Shown: positions 36,331 through 45,102 of the stretch, one piece after another
Numbering within the stretch: position 1 is the stretch's first letter
How the letters are laid out: every line of letters starts with the position of its first letter
DNA from: Clostridiales bacterium
GTDB taxonomy: Bacteria; Bacillota; Clostridia; Oscillospirales; CAG-272
Length of the DNA: 64,000 bases
NCBI GenBank assembly: GCA_022800625.1
Contig: JAAWQR010000003.1
Location: 1 to 64,000, forward strand
Reading direction: 5' to 3'
Position numbers and translations under genes: made by a program
The notes under the pieces: generated by a model
What the model was told of the DNA's origin: nothing
The model's database searches: none
Seen by the model: only the letters and a program-made list of their open reading frames with translations

Positions 36331-36368
36331 AAAACAGCCGTAATCATAGCAGACTACGGCTGTTTTGT
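36331..36368 (-). terminator. Terminator between the unknown-protein cluster and the resolvase operon
   Basis: AAAACAGCCGTA and TACGGCTGTTTT pair. On the minus strand TTTTTTA follows. Confidence 0.8.
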
Positions 36369-36418
36369 TGTGTGTAAATCTATAAACGGAAAGAGATGTT
36401 TGTTTTTATAGGGATAAA

Positions 36419-36457
36419 ACAACAGACAGAGGGAGATGTCCCACTGTCTGCTGTCTC
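36419..36457 (-). terminator. Terminator of the 196-residue unknown gene
   Basis: On the minus strand GACAGTGGGA and TCCCTCTGTC pair around CATC, followed by TGTTTTAT. Confidence 0.65.
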
Positions 36458-36464
36458 GAATTTG

Positions 36465-37055
36465 TTATCCTTTAATCCACGCTTTCATTTCCCACCGCAT
36501 AGGGGAAATGTCCTTTATACTATCACGCAATTTTGTTTGATAACTAAAATATGTATCATAGTCGGGTATCTTGCTCCATGCAAACTTTGGTTTAGAAACA
36601 GAGAGTTCAGATGTCGCAAGGTCAATGATAAGACTGTCAATCGGGATATGAAGAAAATCAAAAACATCTGAGAAATTTGCTTCATCCAGTATATACAGAT
36701 ACTTCATTGTCATGTTGACCCACTTCTGCGCGTGACCGTAGGTAAAGCCAATATCAAGAGAGGAAAAATACTCAACTATTTCACCGCAAGTATCTTTATG
36801 CCATGTGTCATAGCTGACTTGATCTACAGAAGAAGCAAGCAGGGATATGATCTGCTCACGAAGCATGTTTGTCACTGCAATACGGTGTGCAGTCATGTCA
36901 ACGCCATTTAAACGCAAAGTCCTGCACAGATCAAGATACGCCCTATTAGATGAACGCTCATATATATCGTCACCATTTGGACAGCAGATATGAGCAAGGA
37001 AAGTGTAGCTATCGGGATCAACTGTGATAGGAGGAGTATGTATAGTTGTTGTCAT
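36465..37055 (-). CDS. Unknown protein of the accessory block
   Basis: 196 residues, soluble, no signal peptide. The middle is helical with WHKDTCGEIVEYFSS and YGHAQKWVNMTMKYLYIL; the C-terminus is rich in aromatic residues and ends in WEMKAWIKG. I do not recognise the family. It has GGAG upstream of its ATG and terminators downstream, and it follows the membrane-protein genes by 27 bases on the same strand, so it is probably the last gene of that group. Confidence 0.65.
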   Translation of the reverse strand: MTTTIHTPPITVDPDSYTFLAHICCPNGDDIYERSSNRAYLDLCRTLRLNGVDMTAHRIAVTNMLREQIISLLASSVDQVSYDTWHKDTCGEIVEYFSSLDIGFTYGHAQKWVNMTMKYLYILDEANFSDVFDFLHIPIDSLIIDLATSELSVSKPKFAWSKIPDYDTYFSYQTKLRDSIKDISPMRWEMKAWIKG

Positions 37056-37082
37056 GATGGGTAGCTCCTGAATTTTTGAAGG

Positions 37083-38159
37083 TTACTTCTTTTTATTAAA
37101 ATATTTATTCATCATTTCCTGTTGTGTTAATGTGGACTTATTGATACCTTTTACTGTTTTATTGAGATTATGTCTTTGAGCTATGTTAATTGCATTAGCT
37201 ATATTTTGATCCCGACGTATTTTAGCAAGTTCTTCGTTTCCTTCTTCAATTGCTTCATAAACATCATTAAAGCCTGCTATCATGGATGCATGCATCTCGT
37301 TGACTGCATCTTTTACCATGCGTCCGGATTGTTCAGTAGCCAAACGCTGTCTATTTTTGTCTAATAGATCAGTTGCATATCGTATATCATGGTCAGAAGA
37401 ACTCATATCGTCATAAAGCCAGCGTAAAATCCAAAGTTCACGGTAGGTTATAGAAATTTTCCTTGTTGTATCATACAAACTCTCTAAAATTTCTTTATTC
37501 AGTGATAGTTCTTCTTCAAGTGCATTAATTTTTTTCGCTTGCTTTTCATTCCACGTATCGCGCTCTTTATTATAAGTCGGAACAGTAACAGTATTATAAT
37601 GTTCTAAATCAGCTTCATACCGAGCGTCAATTTCAGCCTGCTTTTTAGGAATTTCTTCGTTGACCTTTTGCTGTTTTTCCTTGGCAACTTGTTTTGCATT
37701 TTCAACAGCTTTTAAGTATTCAGGTGATCGTGCCAAACGTTGATTTAAAGTATCTACCTTTAGCTTATATAGAAAGTATGTTCCAATTAAAACAAAAGGA
37801 GCAAAACATACTACTGATATGATAAACATAATGATACCAGCACCATCAACAAATGAAAATAGTTTTAATTCCCAAATAAAACAGATAAGTATTGCTACTA
37901 CTGTTGGTATTAATACAAATTTATTTTTCAATAAGTCCTTAAGAAAGTCTGAATAACTATACTTTGCTTTTGGAGGTAATGGTATTTGTGCCTTAATTTT
38001 CGGTATTTCCAATATCTCACGAATAGGAGCTGGAGGTTTTGGTCTAAATTTTTCACCTCTTTGTTTTTGTAACTCTTCTTCGCCGATTTTAATTGCGGTG
38101 GTTAATGTCATTGCATCTCTGACAATTTCTGTTTCCTGTTCTTGGGTGTACTCGTTCAT
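37083..38159 (-). CDS. Coiled-coil membrane protein of unknown function
   Basis: 358 residues. An N-terminal cytoplasmic part (1-80, Pro/Lys-rich) is followed by two membrane helices (about 83-103 and 109-132), a long Lys/Glu-rich coiled coil (about 145-225) and a helical C-terminus. A membrane-bound rod shape is suggested. No enzyme motif is seen. It lies between a DUF2752-type/one-span pair and the unknown 196-residue gene, same strand. Confidence 0.7.
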   Translation of the reverse strand: MNEYTQEQETEIVRDAMTLTTAIKIGEEELQKQRGEKFRPKPPAPIREILEIPKIKAQIPLPPKAKYSYSDFLKDLLKNKFVLIPTVVAILICFIWELKLFSFVDGAGIIMFIISVVCFAPFVLIGTYFLYKLKVDTLNQRLARSPEYLKAVENAKQVAKEKQQKVNEEIPKKQAEIDARYEADLEHYNTVTVPTYNKERDTWNEKQAKKINALEEELSLNKEILESLYDTTRKISITYRELWILRWLYDDMSSSDHDIRYATDLLDKNRQRLATEQSGRMVKDAVNEMHASMIAGFNDVYEAIEEGNEELAKIRRDQNIANAINIAQRHNLNKTVKGINKSTLTQQEMMNKYFNKKK

Positions 38160-38181
38160 ATCTCATTCCCTTACTGATGTT

Positions 38182-38586
38182 TTAAGTTCCAAACGGCATT
38201 GTTCCACCTGCTAAGAGCATTTGAATATCGTTTGCAATTTTTTTAGGTAATTCGGATTGTTGAAATGCTCCATATGCAGCAGTAATAAAAGGAACCAAAC
38301 ATAAAAACCATCCTACCGCAAGACCAATAATTTTGCTTGTCCATTCTGCATTAGAAAAATTAATCATCAATGTATTATTGTTTACAGTAAAGTTTGCTGT
38401 AATTTCCAGTCCAAGCCCGACAAATTTTTTAATACCGTCTTCGTCCTTGCTAAATTTAACAGAAATCCCATTTCCCATCTGAACTGCTGTAACTTCAAAT
38501 CCTTTTGAACGATACATTTGTGTGAGTTGGTCTACCATCTCATTCATGTCAAAATCGGGATTAATTGAAATCATTTTTGCTTCCAT
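38182..38586 (-). CDS. Small membrane protein of unknown function
   Basis: 134 residues. An N-terminal alpha/beta part (about 1-75) with MNEMVDQLTQMYRSKGFEV is followed by one hydrophobic segment (IIGLAVGWFLCLVPFITAAY) and a short polar tail. It lies between the DUF2752-type gene and the coiled-coil membrane protein, with 20-30-base gaps, so the three are probably co-transcribed. Confidence 0.7.
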   Translation of the reverse strand: MEAKMISINPDFDMNEMVDQLTQMYRSKGFEVTAVQMGNGISVKFSKDEDGIKKFVGLGLEITANFTVNNNTLMINFSNAEWTSKIIGLAVGWFLCLVPFITAAYGAFQQSELPKKIANDIQMLLAGGTMPFGT

Positions 38587-38616
38587 GTTATTTTACCTTT
38601 CTGTTGTGTGTATTTT

Positions 38617-38961
38617 TTATATCAGTTGCTTATATACTCGAATAATATAAACAGCTAAAAATAAACTGCATAAAACTATAAAATAAATTTTTTCTGCTTT
38701 GTTGCTGAGCCTTTTCTTTAATATATTACGGTGTGCAATGTATAAAATGGTTGGTGCAACAGTAAAAAATAATGGATGGTATCTAAATGCTTCCTTAAGA
38801 TTAAAAGAAAATGCGGAGAAATATGCTCTTGTTATTCCACATCCCGCGCAGGGAACATGAAAAAAATAAAAGATAGGACATCTATATACAAATAGAATTA
38901 AAAGCAAAATCAAAAGTAATATTAAATGGTATATAATCAATTTCCCATATGTTTTGTGCAT
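38617..38961 (-). CDS. DUF2752-family membrane protein
   Basis: 114 residues, three or more membrane helices. The family mark is FHVPCAGCGITRAYFSAF followed by FRYHPLFF. DUF2752 proteins are small membrane proteins of unknown function. GGAG lies 9 bases before the ATG. It is first in the minus-strand membrane-protein group and diverges from the Xre-type regulator at 39168. Confidence 0.82.
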   Translation of the reverse strand: MHKTYGKLIIYHLILLLILLLILFVYRCPIFYFFHVPCAGCGITRAYFSAFSFNLKEAFRYHPLFFTVAPTILYIAHRNILKKRLSNKAEKIYFIVLCSLFLAVYIIRVYKQLI

Positions 38962-39076
38962 TTATAAATATCTCCGACATGATATTCAAAGCAAGATATA
39001 TTTATTGTTTTCTTGTTCCTTTATTACCGCATTTTGCTTCTTATTAGATAATTCCTGCTTAATTATACACCTGTAT

Positions 39077-39104
39077 TCTCGTTTTGTCAACGATTATCTC
39101 GTTT
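39077..39104. promoter_or_regulatory. Direct-repeat operator candidate between divergent genes
   Basis: TCTCGTTT occurs at 39077-39084 and again at 39097-39104, exactly 20 bases apart (two helical turns), between the Xre-type gene and the DUF2752 gene. Confidence 0.4.
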
Positions 39105-39167
39105 ATATCGGAAAATATTTTATAATTCCCTTAAAATTATGTTATATAGAAAAGGGAGACAGATTTA

Positions 39168-39536
39168 ATGAAGTTTTCAGATAAATTAAGATTATTGATT
39201 GAAGAGAAAAATATAACGCAAAAACAATTAGCGGCTGATTTGCAGATTCCAGTATCTACTTTAGGTGGATATGTTCAGGGAACAAGTGAGCCTGATTTTG
39301 AAACGCTGAAAATGATTTCAAAATATTTTGAAGTAACCCCCAATTATTTATTGGATTATCATACAAATAATATTAAAAACAGCAAGGAAGAAGATATTTT
39401 AAGAATCTTCCGTTCTCTGTCTCCAGATCAACAGGATTTATACTTAGAGCAAGGCAAAGCATTTTTGAAAATCAACGCTAAAGAAAGTGTAAAATCCTCG
39501 AATACGACTTCACAAAATGGAAATAGAGTAGGATAA
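39168..39536 (+). CDS. Xre-family repressor
   Basis: 122 residues. The N-terminal Cro/CI helix-turn-helix (about 5-60) is NITQKQLAADLQIPVSTLGG followed by EPDFETLKMISKYFEVTPNYLL. The C-terminal tail contains a RSLSPDQQDLYLEQGKAFL helix typical of phage/element repressors. AAAGGGAG precedes the ATG. It probably controls itself and the divergent membrane-protein genes. Confidence 0.9.
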   Translation: MKFSDKLRLLIEEKNITQKQLAADLQIPVSTLGGYVQGTSEPDFETLKMISKYFEVTPNYLLDYHTNNIKNSKEEDILRIFRSLSPDQQDLYLEQGKAFLKINAKESVKSSNTTSQNGNRVG

Positions 39537-39639
39537 CATATTGAGAGTAGCAGAGTATTACCCATTTTAAACCCTTTCTGCGCCTGTTCTCACAAAGTTA
39601 ATTTAATACCACCATAATTTATATAGAACAACTTTAACC

Positions 39640-39672
39640 GCCGTATATCGTGTGATATACGGCTTTCTCTTT
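39640..39672 (+). terminator. Terminator of the Xre-type gene
   Basis: GCCGTATAT and ATATACGGC with a 6-base loop, followed by TTTCTCTTT. Confidence 0.8.
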
Positions 39673-39883
39673 ATATAGGTAAAATTACCTTCAAAACCTT
39701 TAATATTATTGATAAAGAAAACAAGTTTTCCGCATGTAGTTTGATTTTCTGATTCATCGTTACTCATGAAACCGTCATGAAAACATGAAGCAGAAAATAC
39801 GCTGTTCAACCTGAGCAACACAAATGAAAAGGAATGTCTTGTGATTTTATAAATCAATTACCCACAAAAAGGAGATTTTAATT

Positions 39884-40093
39884 ATGATAAGATTAAGACG
39901 TAAAATTGTTGCTTCAAGCAACCCATTAGCAGAGGAGTGTATATTGTCTCTCAACGATCTTGTAGATTTACTGAAAATGATTCCAGAACTGCAAGGATGT
40001 AATATCTCGATTGAAGACAGTCCCACAGGCTCGCTCCTGTTTGTAGTTGGCGAGAATGTTTTTGAAGTCTCGGATAACGCTGCGGTAGTGTAA
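39884..40093 (+). CDS. Small unknown protein
   Basis: 69 residues behind a strong ribosome site (AAAAAGGAGAT, nine bases before ATG). Contains a LSLNDLVDLLKMIPEL helix and a short beta segment GSLLFVVGENVF. No known family. A bidirectional terminator follows. Confidence 0.6.
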   Translation: MIRLRRKIVASSNPLAEECILSLNDLVDLLKMIPELQGCNISIEDSPTGSLLFVVGENVFEVSDNAAVV

Positions 40094-40101
40094 ATATAAA
40101 A

Positions 40102-40142
40102 AAACGGTCATTCGCAACTTTTTCAGACACGAATGACCGTTT
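40102..40142. terminator. Bidirectional terminator
   Basis: AAACGGTCATTCG and CGAATGACCGTTT form a 13-bp stem between converging genes. Confidence 0.88.
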
Positions 40143-40179
40143 CACTATTTATAGTCGCCTACTTAGGCAGACATTAAGA

Positions 40180-40539
40180 CTACAGCCTTGGAACAAATTC
40201 TTTATGATCTGCAAAGCTCAAGTCGTTTAGTTTGTCCGAATGTTTCTTTAATGTAAAGATTTGCCTAATTGACATAATCGGATTTTTCATTAAAGATATT
40301 CCATATATAACTTGGGACTCGTAAAAGTCGGGATAGTTACTATCGCCCTCGCGGATAAAATATCCGCACTTTTTGCAGTAATAAAATGTTGAGTCAATTT
40401 TGGCTGATATCAGTCTGTTATTATCGTCCTCAACGCTTACAACCTCTTCCCATTCCGGGCACTTGTTTGTATTACCGCAAATGGGACATTCCGTTTGTTC
40501 AGTTGTTATATTGCTTATTTTTTTATCATGATAGTACAT
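40180..40539 (-). CDS. Small zinc-ribbon protein of the reverse-transcriptase cluster
   Basis: 119 residues. Two pairs, CPICGNTNKC near 19-28 and YYCKKCGYF near 53-61, indicate one zinc ribbon; the rest is polar with a helical C-terminus. Unknown family. It is the last of four minus-strand genes that begin at 42358 and include the reverse transcriptase, suggesting a shared function. Confidence 0.7.
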   Translation of the reverse strand: MYYHDKKISNITTEQTECPICGNTNKCPEWEEVVSVEDDNNRLISAKIDSTFYYCKKCGYFIREGDSNYPDFYESQVIYGISLMKNPIMSIRQIFTLKKHSDKLNDLSFADHKEFVPRL

Positions 40540-40561
40540 TTAAATGTACCTCCTGTATTGT

Positions 40562-40729
40562 TTAATTTTTATATAAATATTCTTGGATTTCATTAATCCA
40601 ATTTATAGCTTCATTCAGCTTATCCTGATATTCTTTTGGAATATCAGGATTGGTCTCAATAAGCTCAATGAGATTATTTTTGGAAAAACCAAGTAGCTCA
40701 ATAGGAGTAAACTCAATATATTGAATCAT
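40562..40729 (-). CDS. Small unknown protein downstream of the reverse transcriptase
   Basis: 55 residues from the ATG at 40729, chosen because AAAGGGGG lies upstream; an earlier in-frame ATG overlaps that site. Acidic and helical (ELLGFSKNNLIELIE, NEAINWINEIQEYLY). No known family. Confidence 0.6.
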   Translation of the reverse strand: MIQYIEFTPIELLGFSKNNLIELIETNPDIPKEYQDKLNEAINWINEIQEYLYKN

Positions 40730-40749
40730 TACATATCCCCCTTTCATTC

Positions 40750-41982
40750 CTATTTATCATACGAGGCAAATAAGGTCCCAATTGCTTCTGCAATCTTGTT
40801 GTCGCCCGTTATATTATTCAAACAGCAAACTGTTTCAAATTCTACGCCGTAGATAGACTGCTGTACTGCTATATCCTGATAGTAGTTTAGCCAACCACTA
40901 ACGATTTGTTTTAAGGAATTATACATTTTATAATCCAGTTCACTCACTGCCGCCATAACCTTCGCTAACAAAGAATTAATGCTTCTCCTTGAAGGAACAG
41001 TGATAATGCGCCCCCTTTCTTTATAAATTTGCCAGCCGAGAAATGTAAATCCTTTTTCAATATGGCTAATAACAGTCTTGTCGGCTGACAGACGCAGCCC
41101 TCTCTCTGACAGGAATTTTTCAATAACAGGAACAACTGATTGCACCAAAATAGTTTGACTAGTCGCAGTAACAATAAAATCGTCAGCGTATCGTATCAGG
41201 CGGACGTCCGCGCCGCATTCCCGCGTGAGCAAACCTTCCATACCGTCAAGAGTCATATTGCATATAACGCTTGACAGACTTCCACCTTGAGGGATACCCT
41301 TTTCGGTCGGATAGAACATATCATGCTCCACGTAACCGCATTTCAGAAATTTCCGCAGGATTACTTTATCCATTGGAATATGATCTAAGATCCATTCATG
41401 ACTGATATTATCAAAACATGATTTGATATCAGCTTTCAGAATCCATTTGGGATATGGAGATTTAGAGAAAATATTCACACATTCCGCTAGTGCATCACGT
41501 GCCGACCTATTTACGCGAAAGCCATATGATCCTTTATCAGCGGTGACCTCAGCTATCGGATCAAGCGCAAATTTATATAAAGTCTGCATTGCTCGATCCT
41601 TCATGGTCGGTATGCTGAGAGGTCTCCATCTTCCGTCGGATTTCGGCAGGTAAATTCGCCTAAGCGGTTTGGGTTTATATCCCCGGCGACGCAAGCTACA
41701 GACAGCTTCCATCTTTTCCTCCGACGTTTTCCATATCACATTATCTACTCCCGGTGTGTATCTTCCTCTATTAGAGGTAACACACTTTACCGCGAGTATC
41801 TTGGCATAAATCGAATGAATCAATTTATGCTGCAACGATAACGCTTTATCAATTTCACCATTACTGTAAGCCAGCGCAATACGTCTTTGCAGCTTCCGAA
41901 TATACTTCTCTGCTTTTTTGAAATCAACTTGATTCCATTTAAGAGGCATATCAGAAACAGTACACATTTCATATTCGTTCAT
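40750..41982 (-). CDS. Group II intron-like reverse transcriptase without endonuclease domain
   Basis: 410 residues. The N-terminal extension ends in RGRYTPGVD, typical of group II maturases. RT blocks follow: RRIYLPKSDGRWRPLSIPT, WILKADIKSCFDNISHEWI, KGIPQGGSLSSVICNMTLD, the catalytic LIRYADDFIV and FLGWQI. A short maturase-like segment (IVSGWLNYYQD) is followed by a unique ~40-residue tail; the DNA-binding and HNH endonuclease domains of mobile introns are missing. I found no intron domain V on either side. This suggests a stand-alone enzyme in an operon with three small proteins, as in defence or repair RTs, rather than a mobile intron. Confidence 0.85.
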   Translation of the reverse strand: MNEYEMCTVSDMPLKWNQVDFKKAEKYIRKLQRRIALAYSNGEIDKALSLQHKLIHSIYAKILAVKCVTSNRGRYTPGVDNVIWKTSEEKMEAVCSLRRRGYKPKPLRRIYLPKSDGRWRPLSIPTMKDRAMQTLYKFALDPIAEVTADKGSYGFRVNRSARDALAECVNIFSKSPYPKWILKADIKSCFDNISHEWILDHIPMDKVILRKFLKCGYVEHDMFYPTEKGIPQGGSLSSVICNMTLDGMEGLLTRECGADVRLIRYADDFIVTATSQTILVQSVVPVIEKFLSERGLRLSADKTVISHIEKGFTFLGWQIYKERGRIITVPSRRSINSLLAKVMAAVSELDYKMYNSLKQIVSGWLNYYQDIAVQQSIYGVEFETVCCLNNITGDNKIAEAIGTLFASYDK

Positions 41983-42007
41983 TTTGCATTTCTCCTTTCA
42001 AACAGTT

Positions 42008-42152
42008 CTGTATGGTAATATCCGTACAGCTTTTTAATATGTAATAACCAATACATATCAGAAGCGGCATACTATTGAAATATTAATTTTGCTTGTTCCT
42101 TTTGGAAGTTCGGCAAATACGCTATGCCTACAGTAGTATTGAGCTTATTACA
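42008..42152 (-). promoter_or_regulatory. Structured leader upstream of the reverse transcriptase
   Basis: On the minus strand a long-range stem joins TGTAATAAGCTCAATAC (42152-42136) with GTATTGGTTATTACA (42054-42040), enclosing about 80 bases. It is followed by a hairpin CTGTA...TACAG (42029-42008). The ribosome site comes after. There is no coding frame here. Confidence 0.5.
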
Positions 42153-42175
42153 TCATAATCACCACCTTGTTTTCT

Positions 42176-42358
42176 TTATGCTACTATATCCTGATTATCT
42201 ATTTCATTTGACCTGTTTCCTCCTTCCAGACTGTTCTCTATCAAGAAAGCTTCATACTCGGAGTGATGGGATTCAACATATTCCTCAATGTCGGCAAATA
42301 TGGCAAGAGCAAGTTCATACGCTTGCTTGTGACTCATTTTAAAATCTGAATAATCCAT
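42176..42358 (-). CDS. Small unknown protein, first gene of the reverse-transcriptase cluster
   Basis: 60 residues from the ATG at 42358, with AAGGAGGTG nine bases upstream; the upstream extension of the frame lacks one. Helical and acidic (HKQAYELALAIFADIEEYVE). No known family. It lies about 190 bases before the reverse transcriptase, separated by the structured leader. Confidence 0.6.
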   Translation of the reverse strand: MDYSDFKMSHKQAYELALAIFADIEEYVESHHSEYEAFLIENSLEGGNRSNEIDNQDIVA

Positions 42359-42513
42359 ATCTTCCGACACCTCCTTGCAACTTTTTTCGTTTTGCCCTCT
42401 TGACATTATACATTGTATCATGTATAATTCGTATTAGATTACTAATTTAAACGTATATTTCGAGGTTTTACAATTTATTATTAGCATTTAAATACTAATA
42501 ATATGGAGGGATG

Positions 42514-43179
42514 ATGGAAAATAACAATAATTTCAATATAAAAGAAGTATTAAAAAAAGTAGTAGAAGAACTAAATAGAAAAATAAATATTGTAATAAAT
42601 CCAAATCAAAAGAAAAAAGCAATGCACAATAAAAAAGAATTTTTTATCAAAAAAGATATGCACAAAGATTTTCCCATATCTAAGGATACATATTATAATT
42701 ACAATGCATTTGTTAATGCTGAAAAGCCATCTAAAAATATAAAATCCATTGACTTATCTGTGTTTTACTATATATGTAAATATACAGACGTATCTGCCGA
42801 TTACCTATTAGGATTTATAGAATCTAAACGGAAAGAACAAAGTGCAGAAATGGTAAGAAAAGAGTTTGGTCTTTCTGATGATGCTATGGATAACTTAAGT
42901 AGAATTAAGAATAGAACTCCTGAGTATACTGGGGAAGTATCTTCCGATATTATAAATACCATTTTAGAAAGCCGTGTTTTTTTGCAAAAACTAGATGACC
43001 ATCTTCCGGTATATTTATCCTGTCTAAACGAATCAAGAGCAGCTGACATTGACATTGATATGGCTAGATATGGATTAACACGAGCATTTGAGGAATTGAT
43101 AGATGAAATATGTAATAATATTACAAAAAAGAATTTGTCATTTAAAGAGTTGGATGAAAGTGGCATAATTTACTCATAA
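42514..43179 (+). CDS. Phage-type transcriptional regulator
   Basis: 221 residues. An N-terminal Lys/Asn-rich part is followed by a helix-turn-helix-like region (DFPISKDTYYNYNAFVNAE ... YICKYTDVSADYLLGF), where the ADYLLG ending is typical of Xre repressors, and a helical C-terminus. The start at 42514 is chosen because GGAGG lies five bases upstream; an ATG three bases earlier would be too close. It diverges from the reverse-transcriptase cluster and could control it. Confidence 0.7.
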   Translation: MENNNNFNIKEVLKKVVEELNRKINIVINPNQKKKAMHNKKEFFIKKDMHKDFPISKDTYYNYNAFVNAEKPSKNIKSIDLSVFYYICKYTDVSADYLLGFIESKRKEQSAEMVRKEFGLSDDAMDNLSRIKNRTPEYTGEVSSDIINTILESRVFLQKLDDHLPVYLSCLNESRAADIDIDMARYGLTRAFEELIDEICNNITKKNLSFKELDESGIIYS

Positions 43180-43183
43180 AAAT

Positions 43184-43214
43184 AACTGTTAAGCATTTCA
43201 CAGACTTAACAGTT
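43184..43214 (+). terminator. Hairpin after the phage-type regulator
   Basis: AACTGTTAAG and CTTAACAGTT form a perfect 10-bp stem soon after the stop. Confidence 0.6.
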
Positions 43215-43242
43215 ACAAATAAGCATTATTCTATGTAAAGAA

Positions 43243-43280
43243 AATAAGCAGAGCGTTTTTAACACTCTGCTTATTCTTTT
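43243..43280 (+). terminator. Second terminator after the phage-type regulator
   Basis: AATAAGCAGAG and CTCTGCTTATT pair and are followed by CTTTTG. Confidence 0.75.
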
Positions 43281-43461
43281 GTATTACACTAACCAAACAG
43301 TAACGGCAAAGCCGCCGACATAGAAATAGGGTTTTGTGTAATATTGCATTGTCTATTCGGGACGGAAAAGATATTTTCGGTATTTCGGTGTGTAGACTTG
43401 AACTCTCGCCGAAAATCTCTTGAGTTTTCAATTTCGGTAGCGGCTACGATTAGCCGCTTTT
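43281..43461. other. Probable left end of the conjugative element
   Basis: Noncoding stretch between the last gene of the first block and the three-recombinase operon. It contains GCGGC/GCCGC and TTTCGG repeats and a perfect hairpin AGCGGCTA/TAGCCGCT (43439-43458) followed by TTTTT on the plus strand. Recombinase genes usually lie at an element end, so the attachment junction is expected here; the core could not be identified without the other end. Confidence 0.45.
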
Positions 43462-45102
43462 TCAGTTCAGTTGTTCAGTTACTTCGAGACCGCCGACGAA
43501 TACCACCTTGATCTTCTCTTTGGATTCTACGATCACGCATTCGAGTATTTGTCGGATGATTTGGTCGTCATACGTCATCGGATGATTTTTCAGTCCGTCG
43601 AGTATGGTATAAATCTCATCAAGCCTTGATTTTGCGTTTTCACGCTTTTGCTTAGAAGCGCCGATTTGTTCAAGCTGTCCGAGCAGCTTGTTTTTCTCAT
43701 TCATGAGCGCTGTCGCTCGATTATCGTCGAAGGTATCGGCTGTCTGTGCGGATACCGCCTGCAGCATGGCTTTAAATTCGGCGTCGATCTCAGCGATCCG
43801 TATTTGTATGTCGAGACTTTTGTCCTCGGTTTCTTCGGCGTCGAGTCCCATACCGATGTGCAGTTTGAGGGTTTTCAAAACTTCTGCATTTTGCTTTGCC
43901 GTTTTTAGTACGGCATTCATGATTGCATTTTGAATCATGCTTTCTTCTACAGTCGGTGACTCATGGCAGTATTTCTTTCCATAGTCGAGTCGACTGATGC
44001 ACCGCCACACGATTTTCTTCTCGCCTTTTACCGTCCATGTGCATCGGCGGTACGGCGTTCCGCATTCTCCGCAGATCAGCAATTCCGTAAGCGCATATTT
44101 GCTTGAGTATTTGCCTTGTTCGGTCTTTGTGCCGATCTGCTTTGTCTTTCGCTTTCCGTTTCGCCTTGCCATTTCTTCCTGCGCTCTGCCGAAGGTGGCT
44201 GCGTCGATGATAGCAGGGTGATTGTTTTCCACATAGTATTTTGGACGCTCGCCATTATTGGCTTTTACTTTTTTACTGAGGCAGTCCACAATGTAGGTCT
44301 TGTTGATGATAGCGTCACCCTTGTATTTTTCATTGGTAAGGATTGAAGCAATTCTTCCTCTGCGCCATTCACCGTTACCGGAAGGCGTTGCGATCCCGTC
44401 TGCATTTAAGTTATCTGCAATTGTAGCAAGGCTGTCGCCTGCAAGGAATCTTTCGTATATCCGTCTGACAATTGCCGCCTGTTCGGGATCGATTTCGGGC
44501 TTTCCATCCTCTCCTTTGCGGTATCCGAGGAAGTTCTTGTAATGGAAGGATACCTTTCCGTCTCTTGCGCTCTGCGCCTTGCCCCACTTGACATTGGCGC
44601 TGATGTTCTCGGATTCGCTCTGTGCAATGCTGCCGTAGATGGTTATATAAAATTCCGCGCCGGGATCGGTGCTGTGAATGCCCTGTTCCTCGAAGTACAC
44701 ATCCACGCCTAAGTCCTTGAGCATTCTTGTGTGCTGTAAGCAGTCCACCGTGTTTCGAGCAAATCGGGCGATGGATTTGGTGATGATCATATCAATCTTG
44801 CCTTGCTTGCATTTCTTGATCATCCTGTTGAATTCGTCTCGCTTTTTGATGCTCGTTCCGGTAATGCCTTTGTCTGCGTAAATGCCGACTAAAGTCCATT
44901 TTGGTTCGCTTTGAATTCGCTCGGTGTAGTGCTTAACCTGTACTTCATAGCTGTTCAGTTGTTCTTCCTGCTTTGTGGATACTCGGCAGTAAGCCGCTAC
45001 CCGTAACTGGCGGTATTCTTTCTTTAGCTGTTTAGCCGTATCAACGGTCGGCTGTATTTTGCGTACCACCTTCGCAGGCTGTTGTACTGTTGTCACTTCC
45101 AT
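43462..45102 (-). CDS. Large serine recombinase, third gene of the recombinase operon
   Basis: 546 residues. The catalytic domain contains RVAAYCRVSTKQEEQL (Ser about 42), SIARFARNTVDCL and the E-helix with SESENISANVKWG. The recombinase domain (about 195-310) includes GYRKGEDGKPEIDPEQAAI; the zinc ribbon has CGECGTPY and CISRLDYGKKYC, followed by a coiled coil. The start at 45102 has AAAGGAG upstream. Its 5' end overlaps the gene upstream in another frame. Confidence 0.93.
   Translation of the reverse strand: MEVTTVQQPAKVVRKIQPTVDTAKQLKKEYRQLRVAAYCRVSTKQEEQLNSYEVQVKHYTERIQSEPKWTLVGIYADKGITGTSIKKRDEFNRMIKKCKQGKIDMIITKSIARFARNTVDCLQHTRMLKDLGVDVYFEEQGIHSTDPGAEFYITIYGSIAQSESENISANVKWGKAQSARDGKVSFHYKNFLGYRKGEDGKPEIDPEQAAIVRRIYERFLAGDSLATIADNLNADGIATPSGNGEWRRGRIASILTNEKYKGDAIINKTYIVDCLSKKVKANNGERPKYYVENNHPAIIDAATFGRAQEEMARRNGKRKTKQIGTKTEQGKYSSKYALTELLICGECGTPYRRCTWTVKGEKKIVWRCISRLDYGKKYCHESPTVEESMIQNAIMNAVLKTAKQNAEVLKTLKLHIGMGLDAEETEDKSLDIQIRIAEIDAEFKAMLQAVSAQTADTFDDNRATALMNEKNKLLGQLEQIGASKQKRENAKSRLDEIYTILDGLKNHPMTYDDQIIRQILECVIVESKEKIKVVFVGGLEVTEQLN

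Noticed and set aside
39603..39857. An 84-codon minus-strand frame between the Xre gene and the small 69-residue gene
   Set aside because: It overlaps the Xre terminator, has no ribosome site and no recognisable composition.
40750..41982. Intact group II intron
   Set aside because: Only the reverse-transcriptase frame is visible; no domain V/VI hairpin was found on either side and the endonuclease domain is missing.
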